DNA from: Bacteroidales bacterium
GTDB lineage: Bacteria; Bacteroidota; Bacteroidia; Bacteroidales; P3
Length of the DNA stretch: 64,000 nucleotides
Assembly (NCBI GenBank): GCA_016292015.1
Contig: JAEEZY010000023.1
Span: 22,616-86,615 of the forward strand
Reading direction: 5' to 3'
Shown here: positions 53,350-61,834 of the stretch, one piece after another
How the letters are laid out: each line of letters begins with the position of its first letter
Numbering within the stretch: the first letter of the stretch is position 1
Translations under genes and position numbers: made by a program
Notes under the pieces: model-generated
What the model saw: the letters and a program-made list of their open reading frames with translations, nothing else
Database searches by the model: none
What the model was told of the DNA's origin: nothing

Positions 53350-54319
53350 GAGCATGGTGAAACGATGGCTTTTCTTGATGGCGGCTGTGCTGGTTCTTGT
53401 CGCGACATCGTGCAACAAGGATGGCGAAAAGGTGAAGTTCAACCGCTTTGAGAAACTGCTTTTCGAGACCGACGCGTCGGCTCTGCAGCAGAAACTGATG
53501 GATAGCCGCTCGACCTACGCTTCGCCGCTTATCAACTGTGAGCCCGAAAACCAGCAGTATATGATGCAGCTCCAGGCTTTCGTGAGCGATCCGTTCATGA
53601 AGGAGATATACCGTTTGACGGACAGCTGCTATGACGACTTGCGCTGGCTCGAACGCGACCTCGCGTCGGCGATGGGGAGAGCCCGCAAACTGTCGGATAA
53701 CGTGGTGCCGAAACGGTATTTCACCATGATCACCGGCGATATGGAGGACTACACGAACAGGGTGTTCTGCTACGACGGCGATCTGGTGCTCTCGGTGGAC
53801 CACTATGTGCTGCCCTACACGAAACACTTGGGCTACTGCAACTGCCCGATGTATATTGTCAACCTGTCGAACCGCAAGTATATGGCGGCCGACTGCATGG
53901 CAGCGGCGGCGAGGAGCCGCATAGCCATGCCAGAAGGCGAACCGACGCTGCTCGACTACATAGTGATGGAAGGCAAGGTACAGTATTTCCTTGAGCAGAC
54001 GCTTCCGTCGACCCACGACACCATAAGGCTGCGCTATACCGCCGACCAGCTCGGCTGGATGGAGCACAGCGTGAAAGACGTGTGGGGCTACTTCCTGCAG
54101 AACAACTTGCTCTACGAGAAAGATATGGCTCGGATACACAACTTCATAGACGACGCACCCAAGACCAACGCCTTCCGCGGGTCGGCTCCCAGAACGACCG
54201 ACTATCTGGGGTGGCAGATAGTGCGCTCATATATGAAACGCAGCGGCGACAGCCTCGACAAGCTCTTCGCCAACACCGACTCGCAGATGATACTGCAGAA
54301 ATCGAGGGTGAGATTTTGA
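53339..54319 (+). CDS. GldB-like lipoprotein (gliding motility/T9SS-associated family)
   Basis: A 326-residue lipoprotein; the signal peptide probably starts at the Met at 53354 (MVKRWLFLMAAVLVLVATSC), with the lipobox ATSC. The ending, DDAPKTNAFRGSAPRTTDYLGWQIVRSYMKRSG ... LFANTDSQMILQKSRVRF, is characteristic of GldB proteins, as is the N-terminal FNRFEKLLFE. In gliding Bacteroidota GldB is needed for motility; in non-gliding relatives it remains near T9SS functions. Its presence agrees with the T9SS-sorted proteins at 10-25 kb. It overlaps the DUF349 gene and precedes the sulfatase gene by 19 bases. Confidence 0.8.
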   Translation: MKNKSMVKRWLFLMAAVLVLVATSCNKDGEKVKFNRFEKLLFETDASALQQKLMDSRSTYASPLINCEPENQQYMMQLQAFVSDPFMKEIYRLTDSCYDDLRWLERDLASAMGRARKLSDNVVPKRYFTMITGDMEDYTNRVFCYDGDLVLSVDHYVLPYTKHLGYCNCPMYIVNLSNRKYMAADCMAAAARSRIAMPEGEPTLLDYIVMEGKVQYFLEQTLPSTHDTIRLRYTADQLGWMEHSVKDVWGYFLQNNLLYEKDMARIHNFIDDAPKTNAFRGSAPRTTDYLGWQIVRSYMKRSGDSLDKLFANTDSQMILQKSRVRF

Positions 54320-54338
54320 GTGTTGAGGGATTGTAAAC

Positions 54339-56294
54339 ATGAAATATATTTACAAAGATATGTCAAAGAAAAAAAGAACAATTTCAAATATCTATGCCTA
54401 CCTGCTTATTAAGTTCGTGGTGGCGTTTGTGTCATTGCTGATAGCGCAGGCGGTCTTCATCATAGTGAACCGTGGTATGTGCCAGGTGAGCGGCTCGCAT
54501 GAGTGGTGGAGTCTGATTTGGGGCAATGTGGTCTTCGGGCTCGCTACCGTAAGCACGGCCTTCCTGCCGTATTTCGTGCTGATGCTGCTGCCCACCGAGC
54601 TTCGCTGGAAGCGGTGGTACAGAGTCGTCTGCGAGATGCTGTACTATGCGGTGATGCTGCTGATGATAGTGCCTGCCTTCTGCGACTCTATATACTACCA
54701 GCATACTTTGAGACTGCTTTCGGCCGACATCTTCCACTACCTCACCGTCGGTGGTCAGATGGGCACTCTGACCTGGATGTTCCTTATGGACTTCTGGCCT
54801 GTGACGCTGACGGGTGTTACGCTACTCATCGTGGACCTCGTCATCGGAGCCAAGATGAAGCTTCCCGAACGCGACAGTTGGCGCAACCACACTGCCAACG
54901 ACTGGGTGGGTTTTGCTGTCTGCATGCTTCTGCTGGCGGTTATGGTAAGAGGTGGCTTTGGCCGCCACAGCCTGCGGCTGAGCGACGCTGCGAAATATGC
55001 CGAGCCGAAAAACTCGGTGCTGGTGTCGAACAGCCTGTACAGCGTCATCCGCACTATGTGGACCGACGAACTGCCTAAAGAAGACATCATGGAACAGAAC
55101 GAGGCTAACCGCACCTTCTCGACTGACTTTCGCATGACTCCGATTGACAGCACCTTGGGCTGCATTGGATGGATGCCGGGAGCTGGTCGGTATATGGCGT
55201 ACCATTATGTCGGCGACACCCTCGTGTCGGAAACGATGAAACAAAAGAACGTGGTGATACTGGTGCTCGAGAGTTTTTCGCAGGAGTATATGGGATGCTA
55301 TGGGGCCGAGAAGTCATACACACCGTTTCTCGATTCTCTGGCTAAACGCTGTTATCTCTACAACGGACGCAGCAACGGAAAGAAGTCGATTGAAGGCATT
55401 GCTGCCATAGCCAGCTCGATACCTACGCTCACATATACGGCCTATACGCTTTCAGACCATTATGACAGCACCAGGTTGGCTCTGCCCGCCATCCTGAAAC
55501 GTCATGGCTACTCCACAGCTTTCTATCACGGCACCTACAACGGAGTTATGAACTTCGACAGCTACTGCCGTCATGCAGGATTCGACAAATACTACGGCAA
55601 GGACGAGTATGAGGAGCAGAAGGGAGAGATAGAAGGTGACTACGACGGTGCCTGGGGAATCTTCGACGAGCCGTTCCTGCAGTACACGTCGAACACTATG
55701 GGCAAGCAGAGAGAGCCCTTCTTCTCTATGATATTCACCGTGAGCTCGCACCATCCCTATCCCATACCCGACAAGTATAAGGATCGCTTCAAGTCAGCCA
55801 AAGGGGATAACCCGTTGCTGAAATGCATCAGCTATACCGACTATGCCCTCAGCCGCTTCTTCGAGTCGGCCAGCAAGGAGGATTGGTATGAAAACACCAT
55901 CTTCGTAATCTTGGGTGACCATCCGGGTTATGTGCTCAGCAAACCATTCAGCACCCTTTCGGGGCTGTATCGCATACCGATGATGATTTTCGACCCGTCG
56001 CACAACTTCGGAAAGAGAAGCGACCGGATAGTGCAGCAACCCGACATCATGCCCACGCTGCTTGACTACTTGGGATTCAAGGATCGTTGCACCTGCTTTG
56101 GCACCAGCCTCTTCCGTGAAGAAGAAGGGTTCCAAGTGGCTTTCGGCAACGGATACTATCAGCTTAACACCTGCGACACGGTGGTGGCTACTATCTGTGG
56201 CAAATACGAGCAAGGCAGCGACGACGACCTGCGTTTCCTGAAGGCCTACCTGAAACGCTACCGCGATGTGCTGACGGCAAACAAGGAGGAATAA
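54339..56294 (+). CDS. LTA synthase-family sulfatase/phosphoglycerol transferase
   Basis: A 651-residue inner-membrane protein with five N-terminal membrane segments (about residues 20-210) and a periplasmic alkaline phosphatase/sulfatase-fold domain. Motifs: NVVILVLESFSQEYMGCYG (metal-binding Glu), the nucleophile region NGKKSIEGIAAIASSIPTL with Ser where LtaS has Thr, SSHHPYPIP, and ILGDHPGY (metal ligands Asp-His). Family members move phosphoglycerol or phosphoethanolamine groups onto envelope glycans or lipids. Start is 54339 or, more likely, 54360 (MSKKKRTISN). The lipid kinase gene follows after 3 bases, suggesting a lipid-linked envelope pathway. Confidence 0.88.
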   Translation: MKYIYKDMSKKKRTISNIYAYLLIKFVVAFVSLLIAQAVFIIVNRGMCQVSGSHEWWSLIWGNVVFGLATVSTAFLPYFVLMLLPTELRWKRWYRVVCEMLYYAVMLLMIVPAFCDSIYYQHTLRLLSADIFHYLTVGGQMGTLTWMFLMDFWPVTLTGVTLLIVDLVIGAKMKLPERDSWRNHTANDWVGFAVCMLLLAVMVRGGFGRHSLRLSDAAKYAEPKNSVLVSNSLYSVIRTMWTDELPKEDIMEQNEANRTFSTDFRMTPIDSTLGCIGWMPGAGRYMAYHYVGDTLVSETMKQKNVVILVLESFSQEYMGCYGAEKSYTPFLDSLAKRCYLYNGRSNGKKSIEGIAAIASSIPTLTYTAYTLSDHYDSTRLALPAILKRHGYSTAFYHGTYNGVMNFDSYCRHAGFDKYYGKDEYEEQKGEIEGDYDGAWGIFDEPFLQYTSNTMGKQREPFFSMIFTVSSHHPYPIPDKYKDRFKSAKGDNPLLKCISYTDYALSRFFESASKEDWYENTIFVILGDHPGYVLSKPFSTLSGLYRIPMMIFDPSHNFGKRSDRIVQQPDIMPTLLDYLGFKDRCTCFGTSLFREEEGFQVAFGNGYYQLNTCDTVVATICGKYEQGSDDDLRFLKAYLKRYRDVLTANKEE

Positions 56295-56297
56295 AAG

Positions 56298-57236
56298 ATG
56301 AAAAAGAAGATTCTGGTGATAGTGAACCCCATTTCGGGGGTGGGACGGCAGAAACGGATGGAAAAACTGCTGAAGGACAATATCAACCACGACCTGATAG
56401 AGTACGATGTACGATACACCGAGTATATACACCACGGGACAGAGATAGCGCGGGAGGGTTGTCAGAAAGACTATGATGCCATAGTGGCGGTGGGTGGCGA
56501 CGGAAGCGTCAACGATGTGGTGAGCGGAATGTTCGGCAGCGGCAAGATATTGGGCATCATCCCTTGCGGTAGTGGCAACGGCTTGGCGCGCAACATGAAA
56601 CTCTCGCTCATACCTGCGTTTGCGGTGAGAAACCTCAACTACTGGCACGAGATGACCATCGACACCATACGCCTCAACGAGCAGTACACCATAGCAAGCA
56701 TTGCAGGCGTTGGTTTCGACGCCTTCATCGCTCGTTTGATGAAAGCCGCTAAGACCAGAGGTTTCCCGGCATACCTAAACCTCATTTTGAGAGAATATCC
56801 CACTTACGAGTGCAAAGACTATAAGCTGACGTTCGACGGGCGCGAAATGGAGCGTAACGCATGGTTCATAACCTTCGCCAACTCGAACCAGTTCGGCTAT
56901 AACGCCGCCATCGCCCCTCAGGCAAAACTCAACGACGGACTCATCGATGTCAGCATCGTGGACAAAATCCCCATCGAGCATGTACCTATCACTGGGCCGC
57001 TCGTCTATGCCAACCACTTCGAGCTTAGTCAGCATGTGGAGATGTTCAAGGCAAGGGAGATTGTGGTGAAAGGTAATGTCGATCACTGGGTGAATATCGA
57101 TGGCGAGGGCATCAACGTGGGGCCGGAACTCAATTTCGTCAACCACCAGGCATCGTTGAGAGTAATTGGACAGCACACCGTAGCTGACCTTCACGAATAT
57201 AATTTGGCTCAAATCAAAAAGACCATCAAACTATGA
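56298..57236 (+). CDS. diacylglycerol kinase-family lipid kinase (YegS/DagK type)
   Basis: A 312-residue cytoplasmic lipid kinase: ILVIVNPISGVGRQKR at the N-terminus, the nucleotide-binding VAVGGDGSVNDVVSGM and the loop PCGSGNGLARNMKLS. These are the marks of the DAGK catalytic family that phosphorylates diacylglycerol, sphingoid or related lipids. Diacylglycerol is a by-product of phosphoglycerol transfer, so adjacency to the LTA synthase-type gene suggests recycling of that by-product (inference). The stop overlaps the next start by 4 bases. Confidence 0.93.
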   Translation: MKKKILVIVNPISGVGRQKRMEKLLKDNINHDLIEYDVRYTEYIHHGTEIAREGCQKDYDAIVAVGGDGSVNDVVSGMFGSGKILGIIPCGSGNGLARNMKLSLIPAFAVRNLNYWHEMTIDTIRLNEQYTIASIAGVGFDAFIARLMKAAKTRGFPAYLNLILREYPTYECKDYKLTFDGREMERNAWFITFANSNQFGYNAAIAPQAKLNDGLIDVSIVDKIPIEHVPITGPLVYANHFELSQHVEMFKAREIVVKGNVDHWVNIDGEGINVGPELNFVNHQASLRVIGQHTVADLHEYNLAQIKKTIKL

Positions 57237-57838
57237 GACGTTGTGTAACACTATTGCTGGCAAGCACCGTAATGGCGTTGTCGTTCAGCTCCTGTTCATC
57301 GTTCAAGAAGTTCGTCAACAAAGATGTCGAAGACGAGGATTTCATCATCAGCCAGCTCTATGCCGACGAGTATGTGGAAGAGAAGCCGTTCGTGCCGCAG
57401 AAGCCTGTGGGTACGGTTACCAGTAACGGTAAGGTGGGCAAGCTCGGCATCGAGGTGACTAAGTCGGACAACAAGAAGCTCTACGACGCCATCGAAGACT
57501 GGTACGGCACTCCGTATAAATACGGTGGCTGCTCGAAGCAGGGCGTCGATTGCTCCTGTTTTGTTGGCAATGTGTTCAAGACCGTCTATGGCGTCGCACT
57601 GAAACGCTCGGCGCACGATATCTACGAGAACAACTGCACACCGGTGGCGAAAGATAAGTTGAAAGAGGGCGACTTCGTGTTTTTTACCAATAACAACAAA
57701 CGGGTGTCGCATGTGGGTATATACTTGAAAGACGGCATGTTTGCACACTCGTCCACCTCGAGGGGAGTGATGGTGAGCAAGCTGGACAACAGCTATTGGA
57801 AGCAACATTTCTACAAGGGTGGAAGGCTAAAGAGGTAG
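57233..57838 (+). CDS. NlpC/P60-family cell-wall peptidase lipoprotein
   Basis: A 201-residue lipoprotein (lipobox FSSC, Cys21) with a C40 peptidase domain at about 80-200. WYGTPYKYGGCSKQGVDCSCFVGNVF carries the catalytic Cys (DCSCFV in place of the usual DCSGFV), KEGDFVFF is a structural motif and SHVGIYLKDGMFAHSS carries the catalytic His and third polar residue. Such enzymes cleave D-Glu-diaminopimelate or related bonds in peptidoglycan peptides. ATGA overlap with the lipid kinase gene shows co-transcription with the preceding envelope genes. Confidence 0.93.
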   Translation: MRRCVTLLLASTVMALSFSSCSSFKKFVNKDVEDEDFIISQLYADEYVEEKPFVPQKPVGTVTSNGKVGKLGIEVTKSDNKKLYDAIEDWYGTPYKYGGCSKQGVDCSCFVGNVFKTVYGVALKRSAHDIYENNCTPVAKDKLKEGDFVFFTNNNKRVSHVGIYLKDGMFAHSSTSRGVMVSKLDNSYWKQHFYKGGRLKR

Positions 57839-57890
57839 CTGGCAGGCGACTTCAGATCATGGGTGACAATTCACAAGTTACATTAAAACA

Positions 57891-58229
57891 ATGGGGAAGA
57901 ACAAAAATAGGGTAGGGGTTGTCTTTTCTACCAATCCGGAGTTCAACTATGAGTATGAGGACGACGGTGCGGTTGAAACACTGGAACCATCGAAGCAGAA
58001 GCTGACGGTGCGTATAGACCGTCACGCACGTGGTGGAAAACAGGTTACGTTGGTGACGGGATTTGTCGGCACCGACGACGACCTGGCGGAGTTGGGAAAA
58101 AAACTCAAAAGCCGCTGCGGTGTGGGTGGCACGGCCAAAGATGGCGAGATAATCATCCAAGGCGACTTTCGAGACAAAGTCATCGAACTGCTCCAGGCAG
58201 ACGGTTACCGCACCGTGAAAGGAAATTAG
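57891..58229 (+). CDS. SUI1/eIF1-like translation factor (YciH family)
   Basis: A 112-residue protein whose C-terminal 70 residues form the SUI1 fold: LTVRIDRHARGGKQVTLVTGFVGTDDDLAELGKKLKSRCGVGGTAKDGEIIIQGDFRDKVIELL. The RGGKxVTxVxGF and CGVGGTxKxGxIxxQGD motifs are diagnostic. Bacterial YciH/SUI1 proteins are eIF1 homologues proposed to affect start-site fidelity. It lies 52 bases after the NlpC/P60 gene and about 100 bases before sufB. Confidence 0.93.
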   Translation: MGKNKNRVGVVFSTNPEFNYEYEDDGAVETLEPSKQKLTVRIDRHARGGKQVTLVTGFVGTDDDLAELGKKLKSRCGVGGTAKDGEIIIQGDFRDKVIELLQADGYRTVKGN

Positions 58230-58270
58230 GTCCGTGCCCGGACAGGAGCAGTTAGCAGTCAGTATTTTCA

Positions 58271-58326
58271 AATCACTAATCACTAATCACTAATCACCAA
58301 TCACTAATTACTAATCACTAATCACC
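58271..58326. repeat. eight 7-bp tandem repeats running into the sufB start
   Basis: AATCACT (58271, 58278, 58285), AATCACC, AATCACT, AATTACT, AATCACT, AATCACC, then one degenerate heptamer ACTTACA (58327-58333) directly before the ATG at 58334. Upstream, AGCAGTT and AGCAGTC (58247-58260) form a further pair of heptamers. Confidence 0.92.
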
Positions 58327-58333
58327 ACTTACA

Positions 58334-59776
58334 ATGGCAGACAACAACAATATCATAAACGAAGTAACAAACGAAGAATATAAGTGGGGATTCACCACCG
58401 ACGTGGAGACGGAGACGATAGGCAAGGGACTCAACGAGGATGTGGTGCGTCTGATTTCGAAGAAGAAGAACGAACCCGATTGGCTGCTTGACTTCCGTCT
58501 GAAAGCATTCCGCCGCTGGCAGGAGATGAAAGAACCCGACTGGGCGCACCTCGAATATGAGACCCCCAACTACCAGGACATCATCTATTTCGCAGCACCC
58601 AAGCAGCAACCCAAGAAAAGCCTCGACGAGGTTGACCCCGAGTTGCTTGCCACTTTCGACAAACTGGGCATACCGCTGCGCGAGCAGAAACAGTTGGCTG
58701 GCGTGGCGTATGACGCCATAATGGACTCTGTGTCGGTGAAGACCACATCGCAGAAACATCTTGAAGAGAAAGGTATCATCTTCATGTCTATCAGCGAGGC
58801 GGTACAGAAATACCCCGAGCTGGTGAAGCAATATCTCGGCACGGTGGTGCCGGCTTCGGACAATTTCTTCGCTGCGTTGAACTCGGCTGTCTTCAGCGAC
58901 GGCTCGTTCTGCTACATCCCCAAGGGGGTACGCTGCCCAGTGGAGCTGTCTAGTTACTTCCGCATCAACGCCAAAGGTACGGGTCAGTTTGAGCGCACGC
59001 TTATCGTCGCCGACGAAGGGGCATACGTATCCTATATGGAGGGCTGTACGGCTCCCCAGCGTGACGAGAACCAACTGCATGCCGCCATTGTGGAGATTAT
59101 TGTCATGAAAGACGCCGAGGTGAAATACTCGACCGTGCAAAATTGGTATCCAGGCGACAAGGACGGCAAGGGTGGCATATACAATTTCGTCACCAAACGT
59201 GGCATTTGCAAGGGCAGTCACGCCAAGCTGTCGTGGACGCAGGTCGAGACCGGCTCGGCTGTGACGTGGAAATACCCCAGCTGCATACTGCAGGGCGACG
59301 ACTCGACGGCTGAGTTTTACTCGGTGGCCGTCACCAACAACTACCAGCAGGCCGATACTGGCACGAAGATGATACACATAGGGCGCAACACCCACAGCAC
59401 CATCATATCTAAAGGTATCTCGGCAGGACACAGCCAGAACAGCTATCGAGGACTTGTCCAGATCAGTCGCGCCGCCGAGAACGCCCGCAACTACTCACAA
59501 TGCGACTCTCTGCTACTTACCGACACCTGCGGTGCTCACACATGGCCCTATATCAAGGCCGACAACTCCACTTCAACAGTGGAGCATGAGGCAACCACGA
59601 GCAAGATATCCGAGGATCAGCTTTTCTACTGCCAGCAACGTGGCATCTCGGCCGAGAGCGCCGTGGGCCTCATCGTGAACGGCTACGCCAAGGACGTACT
59701 AAAGAAGCTCCCCATGGAGTTCGCCGTCGAAGCCCAGAAACTCCTCAGCATCACCCTCGAAGGCAGCGTGGGATAA
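58334..59776 (+). CDS. sufB: Fe-S cluster assembly scaffold protein SufB
   Basis: A 480-residue SufB, scaffold of the SufBCD iron-sulfur assembly complex. Recognisable parts: [23 protein letters not shown] start, [71 protein letters not shown], and the C-terminal core [22 protein letters not shown] with [16 protein letters not shown], which contains the functional Cys and Glu. Length is normal. sufC and sufD, which usually follow, are absent: a 41-bp repeat array comes next. The start codon abuts a heptamer array, with no room for a separate ribosome-binding site. Confidence 0.95.
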   Translation: MADNNNIINEVTNEEYKWGFTTDVETETIGKGLNEDVVRLISKKKNEPDWLLDFRLKAFRRWQEMKEPDWAHLEYETPNYQDIIYFAAPKQQPKKSLDEVDPELLATFDKLGIPLREQKQLAGVAYDAIMDSVSVKTTSQKHLEEKGIIFMSISEAVQKYPELVKQYLGTVVPASDNFFAALNSAVFSDGSFCYIPKGVRCPVELSSYFRINAKGTGQFERTLIVADEGAYVSYMEGCTAPQRDENQLHAAIVEIIVMKDAEVKYSTVQNWYPGDKDGKGGIYNFVTKRGICKGSHAKLSWTQVETGSAVTWKYPSCILQGDDSTAEFYSVAVTNNYQQADTGTKMIHIGRNTHSTIISKGISAGHSQNSYRGLVQISRAAENARNYSQCDSLLLTDTCGAHTWPYIKADNSTSTVEHEATTSKISEDQLFYCQQRGISAESAVGLIVNGYAKDVLKKLPMEFAVEAQKLLSITLEGSVG

Positions 59777-59818
59777 GGAAACATTTCTGCAAACTCGCCG
59801 CGCAATGCTGCAAAACCT

Positions 59819-59990
59819 TCTCGCACCATTGCAAATTAAAATTGCAGCCTGCGAAAACGTCTCGCACTATTGCAAGTTAAAATTGCAGCCTGCGATAACG
59901 TCTCGCAGCATTGTAAATCAAAATTGCAGCCTGCAAAACTGTCTCGCAACCCTGCAAATTAAAATTGCAAGGATGCAAAACCTTCTCGCA
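59819..59990. repeat. 41-bp tandem repeat array after sufB, more than four copies
   Basis: TCTCGCA recurs at 59819, 59860, 59901, 59942 and 59984 (spacing 41, 41, 41, 42); degenerate copies extend from about 59800 to 60020. Between anchors each unit holds TTGCAAATTAAAATTGCAG and CCTGCrAAAACG or close variants. The period is not a multiple of three, so the array does not encode a repeated peptide. Confidence 0.9.
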
Positions 59991-60070
59991 ACACTGCGAC
60001 AAGATTTCGCAACCCTGCAATTGCCATTACAATAAATGGGAATCATCCTCGCATATGTGCGGAGCAGATT

Positions 60071-60100
60071 GTCGTGCCGAATTCGAAAATCCGGCACGAC
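60071..60100. terminator. hairpin between the 41-bp array and the minus-strand operon
   Basis: GTCGTGCCG (60071-60079) pairs with CGGCACGAC (60092-60100) over a 12-nt AT-rich loop. It lies 19 bases after the stop of the minus-strand gene at 60120. No clean T-run on either side. Confidence 0.6.
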
Positions 60101-60119
60101 GGTTAGGTCGTTAATAAAA

Positions 60120-61007
60120 TCAGTTCATTATACTACTTATCTTGCCATTACTGAAGGTGACCATTTTTCTGCCATACCACCAAAATTCGGTAACACAACT
60201 TGCTGTAGTGTTTGTACTTATTCTATCTGGCTCTCCGCATATTGAACGACAATCATCAGTGCTCATACCGATAGTGAGGGTTGTGTTGTTCGGTTGAGTG
60301 TTCATCGGTTTTGCTGATAAAGAAGCCCCAGTAATATGCTGGCGAATAACCATGCCCATCTCCTCCAGCATCTTGTCCGACACGGCGCCGCTCAGCTGGC
60401 GTGTGTGGATGACCATCCGTTTGCCGTCGGCGCTATGATGTACCCAGAAAGCATTTTGAGGACCGACCTCGTGTGCACCACCATTGACGTCAAACGTGAC
60501 ATCGAAGAGATTGTCGATTTCCCGACGATCCCCGTAGTTGACGATGTAGTCGGAACAAGCAAGCACTATGACCTTGAAATCTTTGAAATATGGATGGGCA
60601 AAGAATGTGTGTTTGCGCTGGCTCAGTTTTTCGTCGAACCCGTCGGAGGCTTTACCGGTTGCTGTGTTCACGGCAGGTATTACACTCATCTCGGTCAGGA
60701 ACACACGTTGTTCGAAATTCATGGTGCCAGGAAATGCTGCCTGCTCAGGGAATATTACGTCGTGGAGCTTTTGGTATTTGTTCCAGGTGTGACCCTCTTT
60801 CCAGATTGGATCATTGGGGTTGTCACTTTTGATTCGGTCAAAATACATTGGTAAGGACGTCATCCAATAATTCGTGCTGCCAAGACCGCACTGCAGTTGA
60901 AGCATACCTGTCGATTCTTTGCCAACAAAGCAGATGTCGGCAGCGGGATTGCCGTAACCAATATATTGGTCAGGGTGGGAAAGCAAAAGATTGTGAAAGT
61001 TGTTCAT
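60120..61007 (-). CDS. uracil-DNA glycosylase-fold-like protein with a C-terminal SmpA/BamE-like domain
   Basis: A 295-residue protein without a signal peptide, not matched to a named family. The N-terminal part starts IGYGNPAADICFVGKESTG, a layout like the first strand and loop of uracil-DNA glycosylase-superfamily proteins, and continues with KDFKVIVLACSDYIVN and HHSADGKRMVIHTRQLSGAVSDKMLEEMG, resembling the later conserved strands and HxRQLS-like motif. The last about 50 residues (LTIGMSTDDCRSICGEPDRI ... EFWWYGRKMVTFSNGKISSI) look like an SmpA/BamE-type small beta domain normally found in lipoproteins. It lies 36 bases downstream of the next gene, as second gene of the structured-leader operon. 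Confidence 0.5.
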   Translation of the reverse strand: MNNFHNLLLSHPDQYIGYGNPAADICFVGKESTGMLQLQCGLGSTNYWMTSLPMYFDRIKSDNPNDPIWKEGHTWNKYQKLHDVIFPEQAAFPGTMNFEQRVFLTEMSVIPAVNTATGKASDGFDEKLSQRKHTFFAHPYFKDFKVIVLACSDYIVNYGDRREIDNLFDVTFDVNGGAHEVGPQNAFWVHHSADGKRMVIHTRQLSGAVSDKMLEEMGMVIRQHITGASLSAKPMNTQPNNTTLTIGMSTDDCRSICGEPDRISTNTTASCVTEFWWYGRKMVTFSNGKISSIMN

Positions 61008-61043
61008 GTTTTTTTGTTGTTTTATTTTTTTTTTTTGTTTTAT

Positions 61044-61598
61044 TTAGTCAAAAACACCACATAAACCTAAAATCAGGAATACAACTAAAGGCAATGTTAA
61101 TAGAACCCAAGGATTGACCAGCATCAATATTGCACGTCGAATACGGGCTTTAATATATATGCTTTTGTAGTATTGAAGCAGAGGCGCTGAAGGATTAATA
61201 GAACGAAGTACCAACAGGCATTGCCGGTATTTGCTTAATAGTGCATTTGGAAACTGATTACGAATCTGGCCTTCCTTGCTCCAATAGCTCCACTTTATAT
61301 TTTCGAGTTGCGCAGACCATATTGACATCAAGTTGGCAAACTCCGTTTCATTTTGTGGAATAGTTGTCTGTAGTACTATGTCAACATTTTTCAGTACAGC
61401 ACTGTCTAACAGGTTGAGGTCGGCCCTTTCCTGTCTTTTGATTTCAGCATCAGCTTTACGTTCAGCAATAGAGACTTTTCTCTCTTGATCCACGCGTCGG
61501 TATGGTGTGGAGTGGCTATCGCCAAAGATGAGGTTCGAAACAGCCTTGCCTGCATTTTTTCCAATTTCTCGTTGAAATGAATTTCCTATTCTTCCCAT
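61044..61598 (-). CDS. uncharacterised protein with GK-rich N-terminal motif and C-terminal membrane anchor
   Basis: About 184 residues from the ATG at 61598 (GRIGNSFQREIGKNAGKAVSN, then LIFGDSHSTPYRRV). The frame is open to an ATG at 61676, but this lies right after a U-run of the structured RNA, so the shorter form is preferred. Residues 35-60 are a charged helix (ERKVSIAERKADAEIKRQER), then a helical domain, and the last about 25 residues are one membrane segment (NPWVLLTLPLVVFLILGL). The N-terminal motif looks familiar from several hypothetical proteins of Bacteroidales, but I cannot name a family. First gene of a two-gene unit behind a structured leader. Confidence 0.5.
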   Translation of the reverse strand: MGRIGNSFQREIGKNAGKAVSNLIFGDSHSTPYRRVDQERKVSIAERKADAEIKRQERADLNLLDSAVLKNVDIVLQTTIPQNETEFANLMSIWSAQLENIKWSYWSKEGQIRNQFPNALLSKYRQCLLVLRSINPSAPLLQYYKSIYIKARIRRAILMLVNPWVLLTLPLVVFLILGLCGVFD

Positions 61599-61676
61599 TG
61601 TGATGATTATGTGTTCATAAAGACAATTTAGCACCAAAGAGGTTGTCCTAGCAATACCTCCCAATAGTATGCACAT

Positions 61677-61834
61677 AAAAAGAGCGTGGCACTTTTAAGT
61701 CTTCATCGGTATTCTGAGGTCTTCGACTACCTATGCTATCCAACTACAACGTACAAGTCCACGCTCAAAAGCGGGAGCGCCGTCGCTTCGTTCTGGATAG
61801 CATCCTTGAAAGTTGTCGAAGTTTTCAGAATACC
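61677..61834 (-). ncRNA. structured RNA candidate (pseudoknot with terminal U-run)
   Basis: Helix B pairs 61708-61741 with 61795-61834 in three perfect blocks: 10 bp (GGTATTCTGA/TCAGAATACC), 7 bp (CTTCGAC/GTCGAAG) and 9 bp (ATGCTATCC/GGATAGCAT). Helix A pairs GAGCGTGG-c-ACTT (61682-61694) with AAGTCCACGCTC (61755-61766), 12 bp with one bulged base. On the minus strand helix A is followed at once by UUUUU. The two helices interleave (B5', A5', B3', A3'), so together they form a pseudoknot, or they alternate. A small GC-rich hairpin may form between them (about 61769-61787). No coding frame fits. It lies downstream of a minus-strand promoter box and 78 bases upstream of the ATG at 61598. Confidence 0.6.

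Noticed and set aside
25122..58333. Idea that the 7-, 8- and 11-bp arrays are all-frame translation stop cassettes
   Set aside because: Several units contain TAA, TAG or TGA on the sense strand (40234, 58271, 25122, 50614), but the arrays at 28422 and 29518, and most units at 18770, have no stops on the strand of their neighbouring genes.
58322..59431. Minus-strand open frame of about 369 codons opposite sufB
   Set aside because: sufB motifs are unambiguous on the plus strand and the antisense product has no recognisable domain.
59805..60035. Small open frame of 76 codons within the 41-bp repeats
   Set aside because: The repeat period is not a multiple of three, so the frame shifts in each unit, and nothing suggests translation.
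61677..61834. Structured region as a retron, RNase P RNA, tmRNA or 6S RNA
   Set aside because: No reverse transcriptase gene nearby, no RNase P or tmRNA signature sequences seen, and the 6S fold has no interleaved helices. Identity is left open.
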